Assembly (NCBI RefSeq): GCF_007859955.1
Contig: NZ_SJPR01000001.1
Coordinates: forward strand, 1,741,590-1,805,589
Origin: Botrimarina colliarenosi
Lineage (GTDB): Bacteria; Planctomycetota; Planctomycetia; Pirellulales; Lacipirellulaceae
Length of the DNA: 64,000 bases
Direction: 5' to 3'
Position numbers and translations under genes: made by a program. Every line of letters begins with the position of its first letter. Position 1 is the stretch's first letter. This document shows positions 9,311 through 16,210 of this stretch, one piece after another. Below the pieces are notes generated by a model that did no database searches, was not told the origin of the DNA, and saw nothing but the letters and a program-made list of their open reading frames with translations.

Positions 9311-9356
9311 AAAAGCCCCCGGGCTCAATAAGCGGCGCCTTCGCTTGGGGGTTTTC
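9311..9356 (-). terminator. probable terminator of the mobilisation operon
   Basis: CCCCC (9316-9320) pairs with GGGGG (9347-9351), with an inner AAGCG/CGCTT stem (9330-9334, 9342-9346). On the minus strand the stem is followed by a T run (complement of 9310-9314). It lies about 170 bases past the relaxase stop. The rest of 9006-9395 shows no gene I would defend. Confidence 0.45.
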
Positions 9357-9395
9357 TAACATCCGGCCCACCAACGAACGCAGGAGCCGTCCACC

Positions 9396-9521
9396 ATGAC
9401 CGACCCAGAACTCGAAGCCCTCCAGAGCCGCTGCGCCAGCCTCGACCGGCTCGTCACCCGTCTGCTACGCCAGGCCGAGGAAGAGGACCTCTTCGACGGG
9501 TTCATCGCGAACGACCGGTAG
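9396..9521 (+). CDS. possible small protein, 41 residues
   Basis: A short frame MTDPELEALQ ... FIANDR preceded by AGGAG at 9382-9386, ten bases before the ATG. It is acidic, Leu-rich and probably a single amphipathic helix. It ends seven bases from the relaxase stop on the other strand. No family recognised. It may be a small regulator of the rep/mob region or a chance frame; the good ribosome site is the main support. Confidence 0.4.
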   Translation: MTDPELEALQSRCASLDRLVTRLLRQAEEEDLFDGFIANDR

Positions 9522-9527
9522 CGCGTG

Positions 9528-11084
9528 TCAAGGACCTCGACGAGAACCGCGCGGCTTCCGCTCACGCCGAACCCGTTTCGGCGCCGCCCCCGCCGATTCA
9601 CTCCCACCCGAATCCCCCTGGTCGTCCACTCGCGCCTTAAACTTCCGCCGCGCCGCCTCGGCGGGCGAGGGCGCCGGCTTCAGGTCGCGTGTCCGCTCGC
9701 ACGCCTCGCGAGCCGAAGTGGTCACCCCGCGCCGCACCGCGTTGAACTCCCCCCAGTCCGACTTGAGCCGCGCCGCGCTCTGGGCCTGCAACCGGTCGAA
9801 GAGCCGCAGCGACCTGCCGTACCGGACCCGCGCGGCGGTCAACCGCCGGCCAACCAGAGCGTCGATCCGAGACTCCCGACGCTGCTGCATCCGCTTCGCG
9901 TCGTCGTAGAGCCGGGCGACCCGCTCGCGATGACGCGTGTCGATCGTCGCCCGCCGATGCCCCACGTCGCTGAGCGCCGTAAAGGCCCGCGACAAGATCG
10001 AAGGCCCACGCTCGCCGCTCAGCTGCCGAAGACGAAAAACCTCCTTCCAGTCGGTGTACGCCAGCTGGTTGTATAAGCGGCCGATCCGCGACGTCTCGTT
10101 GCGATAGAACCGCCGAAGCTCCTCGGCGTGTTCCCGGTCGAAGCGGGCGTGCCGGCTAGCGACCGCGTTCTCGATCCGCCGCTTGGCGCGCCGCTTCTGG
10201 TCCCCCGCTTGTTCAGTGATCTGCAGCCTCCGGTGCCGGTGGTGCTGCGCAAGAAGCTCCCCCTGCCTTGCGTGCCGCTGTCGCTGCACCGCGTTACGCT
10301 TCGCCAGCGCGATCCGCTCGGCCGACGCCCGCACCGCGGCCAGGTAATAAACCCGCAGCCCGCGCCCGGTCGCCCGTAGCTCGGCGCGCCGCCGCGGGTC
10401 GTCTGTCTGGCGACGCACGAGCGTCACCCGTCGCCGCGCTTCGTAAAGCCGCTTGACCGCTTTCTCGAGCTCGTACTGGTCCTTGCTGGTTGTCTTCTTC
10501 GCCTTGGGGGGCGTGATCCCGTTGTCGCGGGCCGCCCAAGCCCGCTCGCGCTGCTTGATGAGCACCTCGCCCCGCGACCGTTCATAGCTCAAAGCCCACT
10601 TCGACAAGGCGCGGTGCGAACGCCACGCCGAGACCAGCTTGCCCGTCTGGAGATCGACCCGCGAAGCGACGAGGTGCAGGTGGGGGTTTTCGTCGGTGTC
10701 GTTGTGCGCGGCCATGAAGCACTGGTTCCCGTCGAGCTTCAGGTAGCGGAGCGCCCCGTCGGCGGCGCGCAGCATCTCGGTTTTGGTGAGCCCGCTCCGC
10801 TCGTCGTCCGACCACGACAACACGATGTGGGCGACCTCCCCCTTGCCGCTACCGCGCAGGGCGATCCCCGCCTGCCGCATCAGCTCCTTGCGGTGCAGCG
10901 CGTGGCTCGCCATCAGCCGCCAGCAGACCTCGGGGTTGTCGCTGGGCAGGTTGCGTGTCGCCACGAAGTCGATCCGGTCGTCGCTCGCCGACTCGGCCGG
11001 CGTCGAAGCGACGTAACGCACGGCCCCCTGGAAGCTGTGGCCGAAACCGCCCGTGTCGCTGTAGATCACCTTAACGATCATCAC
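9528..11084 (-). CDS. relaxase (mobilisation nuclease, MobA/VirD2 type)
   Basis: Protein of 518 residues. It would nick oriT, bond to the 5' end and lead DNA transfer. The N-terminal nuclease domain (about 1-160) shows the three-His metal site in HNDTDENPHLHL (His127, His135, His137), an upstream AHIVLSW strand (His86), and an early tyrosine in VRYVAS (Tyr24) that is a candidate nucleophile. The remaining 350 residues are Arg-rich, helical and likely a DNA- or coupling-protein-binding tail. It overlaps mobC by 14 bases, so the two are co-translated. The structured oriT candidate lies just upstream of mobC, the usual MOB-P layout. With MobC and the coupling ATPase at 27833 it gives the element the core of conjugative mobilisation. 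Confidence 0.9.
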   Translation of the reverse strand: MMIVKVIYSDTGGFGHSFQGAVRYVASTPAESASDDRIDFVATRNLPSDNPEVCWRLMASHALHRKELMRQAGIALRGSGKGEVAHIVLSWSDDERSGLTKTEMLRAADGALRYLKLDGNQCFMAAHNDTDENPHLHLVASRVDLQTGKLVSAWRSHRALSKWALSYERSRGEVLIKQRERAWAARDNGITPPKAKKTTSKDQYELEKAVKRLYEARRRVTLVRRQTDDPRRRAELRATGRGLRVYYLAAVRASAERIALAKRNAVQRQRHARQGELLAQHHRHRRLQITEQAGDQKRRAKRRIENAVASRHARFDREHAEELRRFYRNETSRIGRLYNQLAYTDWKEVFRLRQLSGERGPSILSRAFTALSDVGHRRATIDTRHRERVARLYDDAKRMQQRRESRIDALVGRRLTAARVRYGRSLRLFDRLQAQSAARLKSDWGEFNAVRRGVTTSAREACERTRDLKPAPSPAEAARRKFKARVDDQGDSGGSESAGAAPKRVRRERKPRGSRRGP

Positions 11085-11538
11085 GCACCGTCACGGTCTG
11101 GAGGAGGCGGGCCGCTTCGCTCTCGATCTGGCGCAAGCGCTCGACAAGCGGCGTCAACTCTTGCATCGCGAGCAGCACGGCCGCCTCGCCGAAGCGCCCC
11201 GCGTTCGCTTGGTGCGCCAGCTGGTTGCAGTTGTTGGCGAGCGGCGCCAGCTCCTTGCGGAGCGTCGAAGCGGTGAGCCACAGCTTGTTCAGCGCGTCGA
11301 GCTGGCCGGCATCGAAGCCGTCCCGAGCGACCGCGCGCGGCAACTTCAAGCCGAGCGCGCGGTCGCGCACGAAAGCAGACGGCGCTAGGCCACGGCGCTG
11401 CGCTTGCTGCACCAGCTGCGCGCGCTCGTGGTCGTTCACCGCGACCTCCAACACGTGCGACCGCTTGAGGTGGGGCGGCAAGGGGGGCCGACCGGCTGGG
11501 GATCGTTTGCCGCGACCGCTTGTGTCGATACGGCTCAT
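11071..11538 (-). CDS. mobC: MobC-like relaxosome accessory protein
   Basis: Protein of 155 residues from the ATG at 11538, with AAGGAG eight bases upstream; this start removes 18 residues of the open frame. The basic N-terminus leads into a ribbon-helix-helix-like segment (VLEVAVNDHERAQLVQQAQRRGL, given here only by its first residues VLEVAV) followed by LAPSAFVRDRAL, and a C-terminal helical region with LRKELAPLANNCNQLAHQAN, typical of the MobC/bacterial mobilisation family. Binds oriT and helps the relaxase open the nic region. The gene is first in the mob operon and faces the inverted-repeat cluster that is the likely oriT. Confidence 0.8.
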   Translation of the reverse strand: MSRIDTSGRGKRSPAGRPPLPPHLKRSHVLEVAVNDHERAQLVQQAQRRGLAPSAFVRDRALGLKLPRAVARDGFDAGQLDALNKLWLTASTLRKELAPLANNCNQLAHQANAGRFGEAAVLLAMQELTPLVERLRQIESEAARLLQTVTVRDDR

Positions 11539-11588
11539 GGCGTACTCCTTTCCTAAGCGAACGCAACAAGGCGATTCGCGAGTGGCCT

Positions 11589-11796
11589 CCAAGGACCCTC
11601 CTTGGTCGGCGCCGGGACCGAGATTCCGGTCGATGGGGGTTCCAAGGGGGGAGAGTGAAATCTCCCCCTTGGTCGTTGCTCACTGCGTCTACGCAGACGG
11701 AGCGACGAGGGGTCTGGGGTCCCCCCAGCAAGATGAGCGAACCGCCCGTAAGGGCGAGGGTTCGCGGATTTAACCCCTGGTTAAATCCATCTTGCT
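11589..11796. other. candidate origin of transfer (oriT)
   Basis: Gene-free region upstream of mobC packed with inverted repeats: CCAAGGA/TCCTTGG (11589-11605); a 12-bp stem with one bulge (11642-11672); GCGAACC/GGTTCGC (11737-11743, 11759-11765) enclosing CGCCC/GGGCG; and a perfect 10-bp AT-rich stem GGATTTAACC/GGTTAAATCC with a 3-base loop (11766-11788). Directly after it is CATCTTGC (11788-11795), resembling the YATCCTG-type nic core of MOB-P relaxases, and AGCAAGATG occurs inverted at 11727-11735. Placement and structure fit oriT; the nic site is a guess. Confidence 0.6.
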
Positions 11797-12026
11797 ACTC
11801 CCACCACCGGGCCATCCATAAAGCTCCCGGGCAGGCTCGTCAACAAAAAAGTGAACCGCCACACCCGCGTGTCACGACCGTCCAAGATGACGCGCCGTGT
11901 GAACCTTAGCCGGACCGTCACCGTGACCCTTTGGCGCCCGGCTCACCGCCGGACGATGGGACAGGCCACGACGACCACGTCGTGAACCTACGCGAACCGG
12001 TGAGAAGGAGGGGGTGTCGATTTTTC

Positions 12027-12056
12027 TTGACGGTGTACGGAAAAACGCCGTACACT
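12027..12056 (+). promoter_or_regulatory. promoter with autoregulatory palindrome for toxin-antitoxin operon
   Basis: TTGACG (12027-12032), 18-base spacer and TACACT (12051-12056) form a sigma-70-like promoter. Between and over them lies the perfect inverted repeat GTGTACGG (12033-12040) / CCGTACAC (12048-12055). DUF1778 antitoxins are known to repress their own operon through such GTAC palindromes, so this is the likely operator. Confidence 0.7.
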
Positions 12057-12076
12057 TAGGGGAGAAAGGAGCATCC

Positions 12077-12367
12077 ATGATGCTAGAGAACGAAGAACCC
12101 AAGACGGCCCGGCTCGAAGCCCGCTTGCCCGAGTCGATCCACGCGCTCTTGCGGGAAGCGGCCTCGCTGCAAGGACGCTCGCTGTCGGAGTTTGTGGTGA
12201 GTTCGGCGCGCGAAGCAGCCGAGCAAGCGATCGCCCAGCACGAGGTGATCCGGCTTTCGCTCGCCGACCAGCAAAGGTTCGCCGAGCAATTGCTCGAACC
12301 GGCGCCGATCGCCCCCGCGCTGCAGCGGGCGGCGCAGCATCACCACGGCCTCGTTGAGCCCTCGTGA
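12077..12367 (+). CDS. DUF1778 (TacA-like) antitoxin
   Basis: Protein of 96 residues. The N-terminus (KTARLEARLPESIHALLREA, then a GRSLSEFVVSSA helix) is a ribbon-helix-helix of the DUF1778 family; the C-terminal EVIRLSLADQQRFAEQLLEP is the segment that usually wraps the GNAT toxin. I start at the first of two adjacent ATGs (12077), with AAAGGAG six bases upstream. The stop overlaps the toxin start by four bases. It would neutralise the acetyltransferase and repress the operon through the palindrome at 12033-12055. The pair probably stabilises the mobile element. Confidence 0.88.
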   Translation: MMLENEEPKTARLEARLPESIHALLREAASLQGRSLSEFVVSSAREAAEQAIAQHEVIRLSLADQQRFAEQLLEPAPIAPALQRAAQHHHGLVEPS

Positions 12368-12873
12368 GCGGCCGCTTCCGCCTTGAGTCGCTAAGCGGTC
12401 AAGACCGAAGCGGCTTCGCTTGCGGCGTCGCCGCACTCGACGACTACCTACACAAGCGAGCGAGCCAAGACCAGCGCCGCCGCGTCGCCGCTTGCTACCT
12501 GCTCGTTGAAAGCGAAACGAGCCGGCCGGCAGGCTACTACACGCTCTCGGCGGCCAGCGTCTTGCTCAGCGACTTGCCGGAAGCGACCGCCAAGAAGCTT
12601 CCCCGCTACCCGAGCGTCCCGGTGGTGCGTGTCGGCCGCTTGGCCGTCGATGCCCGCTACCACGGCCAGAAGCTCGGTTCGGTGCTGGTGTTCGATGCGG
12701 TGAAGCGAGCGGCCCAAAGCGGCGTCGGCGCCTTTGCGGTGGTGGTGGACGCCAAAGACCAGAACGCCGCGGCGTTCTACGGTCATCACGGCTTCACGCC
12801 GCTCGACTCAGCGGGCCTGACGCTCTTCCTACCCATTGGTGAAGGCCTGCAACAAATGTTGCGAGGCGGCTAG
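12364..12873 (+). CDS. GNAT acetyltransferase toxin (TacT-like)
   Basis: Protein of 169 residues starting with GTG that overlaps the antitoxin TGA (GTGA). It shows the TacT layout: FACGVAALDDYLHKRASQD near the N-terminus, GYYTLSAASV, and the acetyl-CoA pyrophosphate loop VGRLAVDARYHGQKLGSVLV (about residues 98-117), then a late AAAFYGHHGF strand. Members of this family acetylate the amino group of aminoacyl-tRNA and block translation. It ends tail-to-tail with ardC; the two stops share the palindrome CTAG (12870-12873). Toxicity itself is inferred from the family. Confidence 0.88.
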   Translation: MSGRFRLESLSGQDRSGFACGVAALDDYLHKRASQDQRRRVAACYLLVESETSRPAGYYTLSAASVLLSDLPEATAKKLPRYPSVPVVRVGRLAVDARYHGQKLGSVLVFDAVKRAAQSGVGAFAVVVDAKDQNAAAFYGHHGFTPLDSAGLTLFLPIGEGLQQMLRGG

Positions 12874-13763
12874 CTGTCGAACGTCACCCCCAGAATATGG
12901 TCGGCCGCGCGTTGCCCTTGCCCCGCCGCGGCGATCACCAGCTTCTTGTCCGCCTTGAGCGAACGGCGCCAGCCGTCCAGGTAAGCGGCCGACTGCTCGA
13001 TCGTCGGCGGGCTGATCCCGGCCACCGCGCACAAGAACGCCGACCCCATCTCGGCGACAAGTTCTTCCTTGCCGTAGTCGGGCGACCCGAAGGCGCTCGG
13101 TCCCTCCCCGAGGTCACGGGCCAGCCGGTGTTTCGCGCCGGTCGAGTGCGCCAGCTCATGAAAAAGCGTAGCGAAAAACGACTCGCTGCTTTCAAACCGG
13201 TGCGGGTCGGCGATTTCGACACGGTCCGTTGCGGGGAGGTAGCAAGCCCGGTTGCCACGCAGTTCGATCGCGGGGGGATTGGGGTACTCTTTGACGATCC
13301 GTGACGCCGCTTCGATCGGCACAAACGCCGCTTCCTCGGGCGGCGCTTCATCGGGTCTAGCCAGCCCCTCAACCTGGTCGGCGTTGAAGACGACATAGTG
13401 CCGCAGCACCGGGACGGTCACGTCCTCGCCCGAGTCCTTGTCTTTCGTCGCGTGCTGTTTCCAGAAGACGACGAGCGAACCCTTTTCTCCCTTCCGCACC
13501 TTGGCGCCGAGGCTCCGGCTCTGGTGGAAGGTGAGCCAGTAGTTCGACGAATAGTCGTGCGCCCAGGCTTGCACAGCCAGCAGGAAGAGGTTGATCCCCC
13601 GGTACGGCTTCTTGGTCCCAAAACTCGTCGGCATCCCCGGGCCGTCGGCGGTGGTGATCGGCTGACGCCACGGCGGGACGCCCTGGTCCAGCAGCGTGAG
13701 GATCTTGTCGGTGACCTCTTGGTAGAGGTCCCGTTTGGGTCTTGTGGTGTGTGACTTGGCCAT
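12870..13763 (-). CDS. ardC: ArdC-like antirestriction protein
   Basis: Protein of 297 residues, near the family's usual length. The N-terminal ArdC domain (about 10-130) binds single-stranded DNA (LYQEVTDKI, PYRGINLFLLAVQAW, WLTFHQSRSLGAKVRKGEKG). The C-terminal zincin-like domain has HELAH (residues 202-206) and a downstream glutamate-containing helix KEELVAEMGSAFLC that should supply the third zinc ligand. ArdC proteins protect entering single-stranded plasmid DNA from restriction, which fits its place between the mobilisation genes and a DNA methyltransferase. A TTGACA-type promoter lies about 100 bases upstream, suggesting monocistronic expression. Confidence 0.9.
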   Translation of the reverse strand: MAKSHTTRPKRDLYQEVTDKILTLLDQGVPPWRQPITTADGPGMPTSFGTKKPYRGINLFLLAVQAWAHDYSSNYWLTFHQSRSLGAKVRKGEKGSLVVFWKQHATKDKDSGEDVTVPVLRHYVVFNADQVEGLARPDEAPPEEAAFVPIEAASRIVKEYPNPPAIELRGNRACYLPATDRVEIADPHRFESSESFFATLFHELAHSTGAKHRLARDLGEGPSAFGSPDYGKEELVAEMGSAFLCAVAGISPPTIEQSAAYLDGWRRSLKADKKLVIAAAGQGQRAADHILGVTFDS

Positions 13764-13861
13764 CCGCCCCTACCTTTCGGGACGGGCGGCCTCGTGGTGT
13801 GTGGTCGATGGAGTGGTCATCGCTTGCGCCCTTTCTGTGTTGTTGGTTGACGTAAGCCCCG

Positions 13862-13891
13862 CTTAAAGCACACCTCGCGGCCGCTTGTCAA
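13862..13891 (-). promoter_or_regulatory. putative promoter of ardC
   Basis: On the minus strand a perfect TTGACA (13891-13886) is followed after 18 bases by TTTAAG (13867-13862). The predicted transcript start is about 95 bases upstream of the ardC ATG. The -35 match is strong, the -10 match weak. Confidence 0.45.
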
Positions 13892-13928
13892 ACTTTGCGA
13901 TACGCAGGTTCGTCCGCGCGCAGTAACA

Positions 13929-13957
13929 ACCGCCGCAGCGACGGGCGCTGCGGCGGT
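13929..13957 (-). terminator. terminator of the methyltransferase operon
   Basis: Perfect 11-bp stem ACCGCCGCAGC (13929-13939) / GCTGCGGCGGT (13947-13957) with a 7-base loop, 13 bases after the methyltransferase stop. On the minus strand it is followed by the weak T-containing tract TGTTACT. Confidence 0.6.
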
Positions 13958-13969
13958 CGGGTAGGCGTC

Positions 13970-14656
13970 TTAGAGCGACCCCGCCTCGAAGACGAGGCAC
14001 TGGTCGTGCAGGCCTGGGATGAACGACGAGCGGTACGTCTTGCCGCTCGACGTGTTGCCGTACTGCAAGCGGATGATCTCGGTCGCCGCCATCCGCAGGC
14101 CCACCTTGGCCGCTTCGGCCACCAGCAGGTGCGGCAGCGGCTGGAAGACGCCCCGGTCGCTATAGCCGCCGATCAGAACAGCGATCTTGCCGTCGGGGGT
14201 CAGCACGCTCTTACAGTTCCGCAGCACCAGCCGCATCCGCTGCAAGAACGCGTCGAGCGTCGGCGCTTGCGAGAGGCAGCGAGGGTCGTCGTTGTAAACG
14301 ATCTGGCGCCAATAGGGCGGATGAAGGAACGCAAAGCCGATTTTGCCTACCGCCTCGTAGAGGTGACTGTCGGCCGCATCTTGGCCGAACCGCACGTCCA
14401 TCGACACGCACGGGATCGCTAGCTCACGGCACACGTCGCGGCACGTGCCGCTGCCGGTCATCGGGTCGAGCACCCGGCGGGGCTGGTAGTACCGCAACAG
14501 GTCACGGATGAGATACCCGCCGCAGTTGCCGCGGTACTTCGACGAGCCGTAGGGCCCACGCCGCCGAGCGGCGTGGATGCTCGTGAGCTCGGGCGCCGGG
14601 CTGCCATTACGCGGCGCCGCCGGCAGTTCGATCAGCTGGGGGAAGGGCGGTTTCAT
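13970..14656 (-). CDS. orphan DNA (N4-cytosine/N6-adenine type) methyltransferase
   Basis: Protein of 228 residues. SAM-binding motif I appears as VLDPMTGSGT (about residues 62-71) and the catalytic motif IV as HPPYW (112-116), with His replacing the usual Asp/Asn/Ser of (D/N/S)PP(Y/F). The order motif I then IV and the late YGNTSSGK...RSSFIPGLHD segment resemble plasmid-borne amino-methyltransferases with permuted or reduced architecture. No restriction endonuclease gene is next to it, so it is probably an orphan modifying or protective enzyme. The first base of its ATG overlaps the stop of the upstream 160-residue gene by four bases. The variant first residue of motif IV deserves attention because it contacts the target amine. 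Confidence 0.75.
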   Translation of the reverse strand: MKPPFPQLIELPAAPRNGSPAPELTSIHAARRRGPYGSSKYRGNCGGYLIRDLLRYYQPRRVLDPMTGSGTCRDVCRELAIPCVSMDVRFGQDAADSHLYEAVGKIGFAFLHPPYWRQIVYNDDPRCLSQAPTLDAFLQRMRLVLRNCKSVLTPDGKIAVLIGGYSDRGVFQPLPHLLVAEAAKVGLRMAATEIIRLQYGNTSSGKTYRSSFIPGLHDQCLVFEAGSL

Positions 14657-15135
14657 GCGTCACCCCCTTCGCACAGCTCGCGGATAAAGAGGAGGTGGTC
14701 CTCGGCTTGGGCGATCATCCGCGCGACCACCGCCGCGGGGTCCTCGGCGTCCAGAACGCTGGCGACCGATTTCAGCTCGGCCGCGTGCTCCGTAAGCCCC
14801 GCGTAGCCCTCGTAGTAGAGCTGCTCGGTGTGCTTGTCGGCCAGCACGTCCATCGCTTCGGCCAGCTCTCGCAGCCGGTGCGGGTCAACGCTCGGGCTGC
14901 TCGCCAGCGGCAAGGCGTTGAAGAGTGAGTCGAGCGTCTGGTCGAGGGCCGTAAAGAACCGCTGGACCAGCCAGGCCATCTCGTCGGCCGTGAGCCGGCG
15001 GTGGATAAGCCCCTCGGCTTTGGCCTGGAGGGCGTCGGTCGTGACGCTGTCGGTGAGCGCGAGCACCGCTGGCGAGGCGGCTGGTGCGTCGGCCGGGTTT
15101 CCCCGGCCGACGCGGCCCGTGACGCGGGGGCTCAC
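14653..15135 (-). CDS. uncharacterised helical protein in methyltransferase operon
   Basis: Protein of 160 residues, entirely helical by composition, acidic in its second half (LDAEDPAAVVARMIAQAEDHLLFIREL). No signal peptide, membrane segment, or family I recognise. It overlaps both neighbours by four bases (14653-14656 and 15132-15135), so it is translationally coupled between the 93-residue protein and the methyltransferase. That tight coupling suggests a common function in DNA handling on the mobile element, but nothing in the sequence shows what. Confidence 0.6.
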   Translation of the reverse strand: MSPRVTGRVGRGNPADAPAASPAVLALTDSVTTDALQAKAEGLIHRRLTADEMAWLVQRFFTALDQTLDSLFNALPLASSPSVDPHRLRELAEAMDVLADKHTEQLYYEGYAGLTEHAAELKSVASVLDAEDPAAVVARMIAQAEDHLLFIRELCEGGDA

Positions 15136-15413
15136 TCGCCCGCCCCGTCGTCGCTATTGGCGAGGCCCGCTTGGGCGATCGCGTCGTAGGCTTTGCCGGC
15201 GAGGTGGGCGACCCTCAGCAGCTCGTTGCGGCCGAAGTAGTGCGTGTCGTGCCAGTTCCCGTCCTTGTCGGTGTACGAACGGCTGATATCGACCGAGTAG
15301 CGGACGCGGCCTTCCTCGGTGGGGTTGGACCACACGGTGGCCTTGATGGCGCCGTCGCGGAGCGTAGCGAAGGGTTTGTTGTTGGTCGGGGTGGTGGGTT
15401 GTGTCGTCATCAT
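15132..15413 (-). CDS. small protein of plasmid/ICE type, unknown function
   Basis: Protein of 93 residues from the ATG at 15413, with GGAG six bases upstream (a second ATG follows immediately). Residues 18-80 read as a small beta-sheet fold ending in a helix: FATLRDGAIKATVW, RYSVDISRSYTDKDG, then WHDTHYFGRNELLRVAHLAGKAYDAI. Similar short proteins are common on mobile elements of Planctomycetes and Proteobacteria, but their function is not known to me. First gene of a three-gene operon with four-base overlaps ending at the terminator at 13929. Confidence 0.65.
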   Translation of the reverse strand: MMTTQPTTPTNNKPFATLRDGAIKATVWSNPTEEGRVRYSVDISRSYTDKDGNWHDTHYFGRNELLRVAHLAGKAYDAIAQAGLANSDDGAGE

Positions 15414-15588
15414 TTTCTCCTTGGTTGGGTTGAAGGCGGGGCCGAGATTTTCTTGCCCCTCACCCACCGGATAGGGGGCAAAAAAATCGCAACCAACTTC
15501 ACTCTCACCAAGGCAGAGAGAAGGAGACACGCCATCACTCGTCCAAAGAAGCTTGAGTCGAGCGGCGCCGTTGTGATAAGGCTGACGG

Positions 15589-16068
15589 ATGACCAGCACC
15601 AAAGAGCGGCCTCTATTCGCCACCAACGCCCAGCCGTCGGGCCGACACGGCGACCTGCCCTACCGCAGTTGCGACAAGCTGCTGAGCGAGGGGGAGCTCC
15701 GTTTTTACCGGCAAGGCCTAAGGCCTGCGATCGGGAAGCGGTACGTCATCGCCCCGAAGGTGCGGCTCACCGATGTGATCACGGTCCACGCGGAGGCCTG
15801 GGGAGCGGCGTCGGGCCGAAAAATCCGTCAGCGGCACGTCGATTTCGCGCTCGCGACCCGACGCGACCTGTCGATCGTTGCGGTCGTGGAGCTGGACGAC
15901 GCCTCTCACCTCGACCCGGCGCGGCGCGTCAAGGACGACTACTTGGGCGACGCCCTGCATGCGGCCGGCGTCCCGCTGGTCCGGTTCCCGGTCTATCAGC
16001 GCTACGACCCAGAGCGGATCCGCCGGATCATCGACCGCGTTCTGCGGGATTGGCGATCGGCTCGCTAA
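15589..16068 (+). CDS. DUF2726 domain protein (nuclease-like fold)
   Basis: Protein of 159 residues. The sequence PYRSCDKLLSEGELRFYRQG, then YVIAPKVRLTDVI, RQRHVDFALATR, VAVVELDDASH and VPLVRFPVYQRYDPERI is the complete DUF2726 pattern. The HVDF...VELDDASH arrangement looks like a PD-(D/E)XK-type active site (Asp, Glu-x-Asp), so a nuclease role is possible. AAGG lies eight bases before the ATG. The 3' end is antisense to the remnant of a membrane-protein gene, and a divergent copy of the same junction occurs 4.5 kb away at 20521-20598. That shows the gene originally sat tail-to-tail with the family of the gene at 20533-21318. Confidence 0.8.
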   Translation: MTSTKERPLFATNAQPSGRHGDLPYRSCDKLLSEGELRFYRQGLRPAIGKRYVIAPKVRLTDVITVHAEAWGAASGRKIRQRHVDFALATRRDLSIVAVVELDDASHLDPARRVKDDYLGDALHAAGVPLVRFPVYQRYDPERIRRIIDRVLRDWRSAR

Positions 16069-16093
16069 TCCGCTGCCAATGGAAGACCTCGCC
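16016..16093. repeat. junction repeat, copy 1
   Basis: 78 bases about 86 percent identical to 20521-20598. Both copies hold the 3' end of a DUF2726 gene on plus and the 3' end of a membrane-protein gene on minus. In this copy DUF2726 is complete. Confidence 0.85.
16028..16093 (-). pseudogene. C-terminal remnant of a homologue of the 261-residue membrane protein
   Basis: On the minus strand a 21-residue tail (GEVFHWQRISEPIAN, then PAERGR and a stop at 16028) aligns with the C-terminus of the gene at 20533-21318 (GEVFHWDQVSEPIAT, PVGRGR, stop). The similarity ends abruptly at about 16093, marking the left edge of inserted cargo. Confidence 0.75.
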
Positions 16094-16210
16094 CCTTCTC
16101 CGCCACATCGTCAAACCGATCGGTCGAGCCCCCTCGCGTGTCAACCAAATCGAATCGTTCAACTACTTCTTAAACGCCGGATACGCGCCCAATGCAATCA
16201 CAAAACCGCT

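Noticed and set aside
9081..9374. A 97-codon minus-strand frame between the HTH gene and the 41-residue gene
   Set aside because: No family, no ribosome site, and it covers the terminator-like hairpin at 9311-9356.
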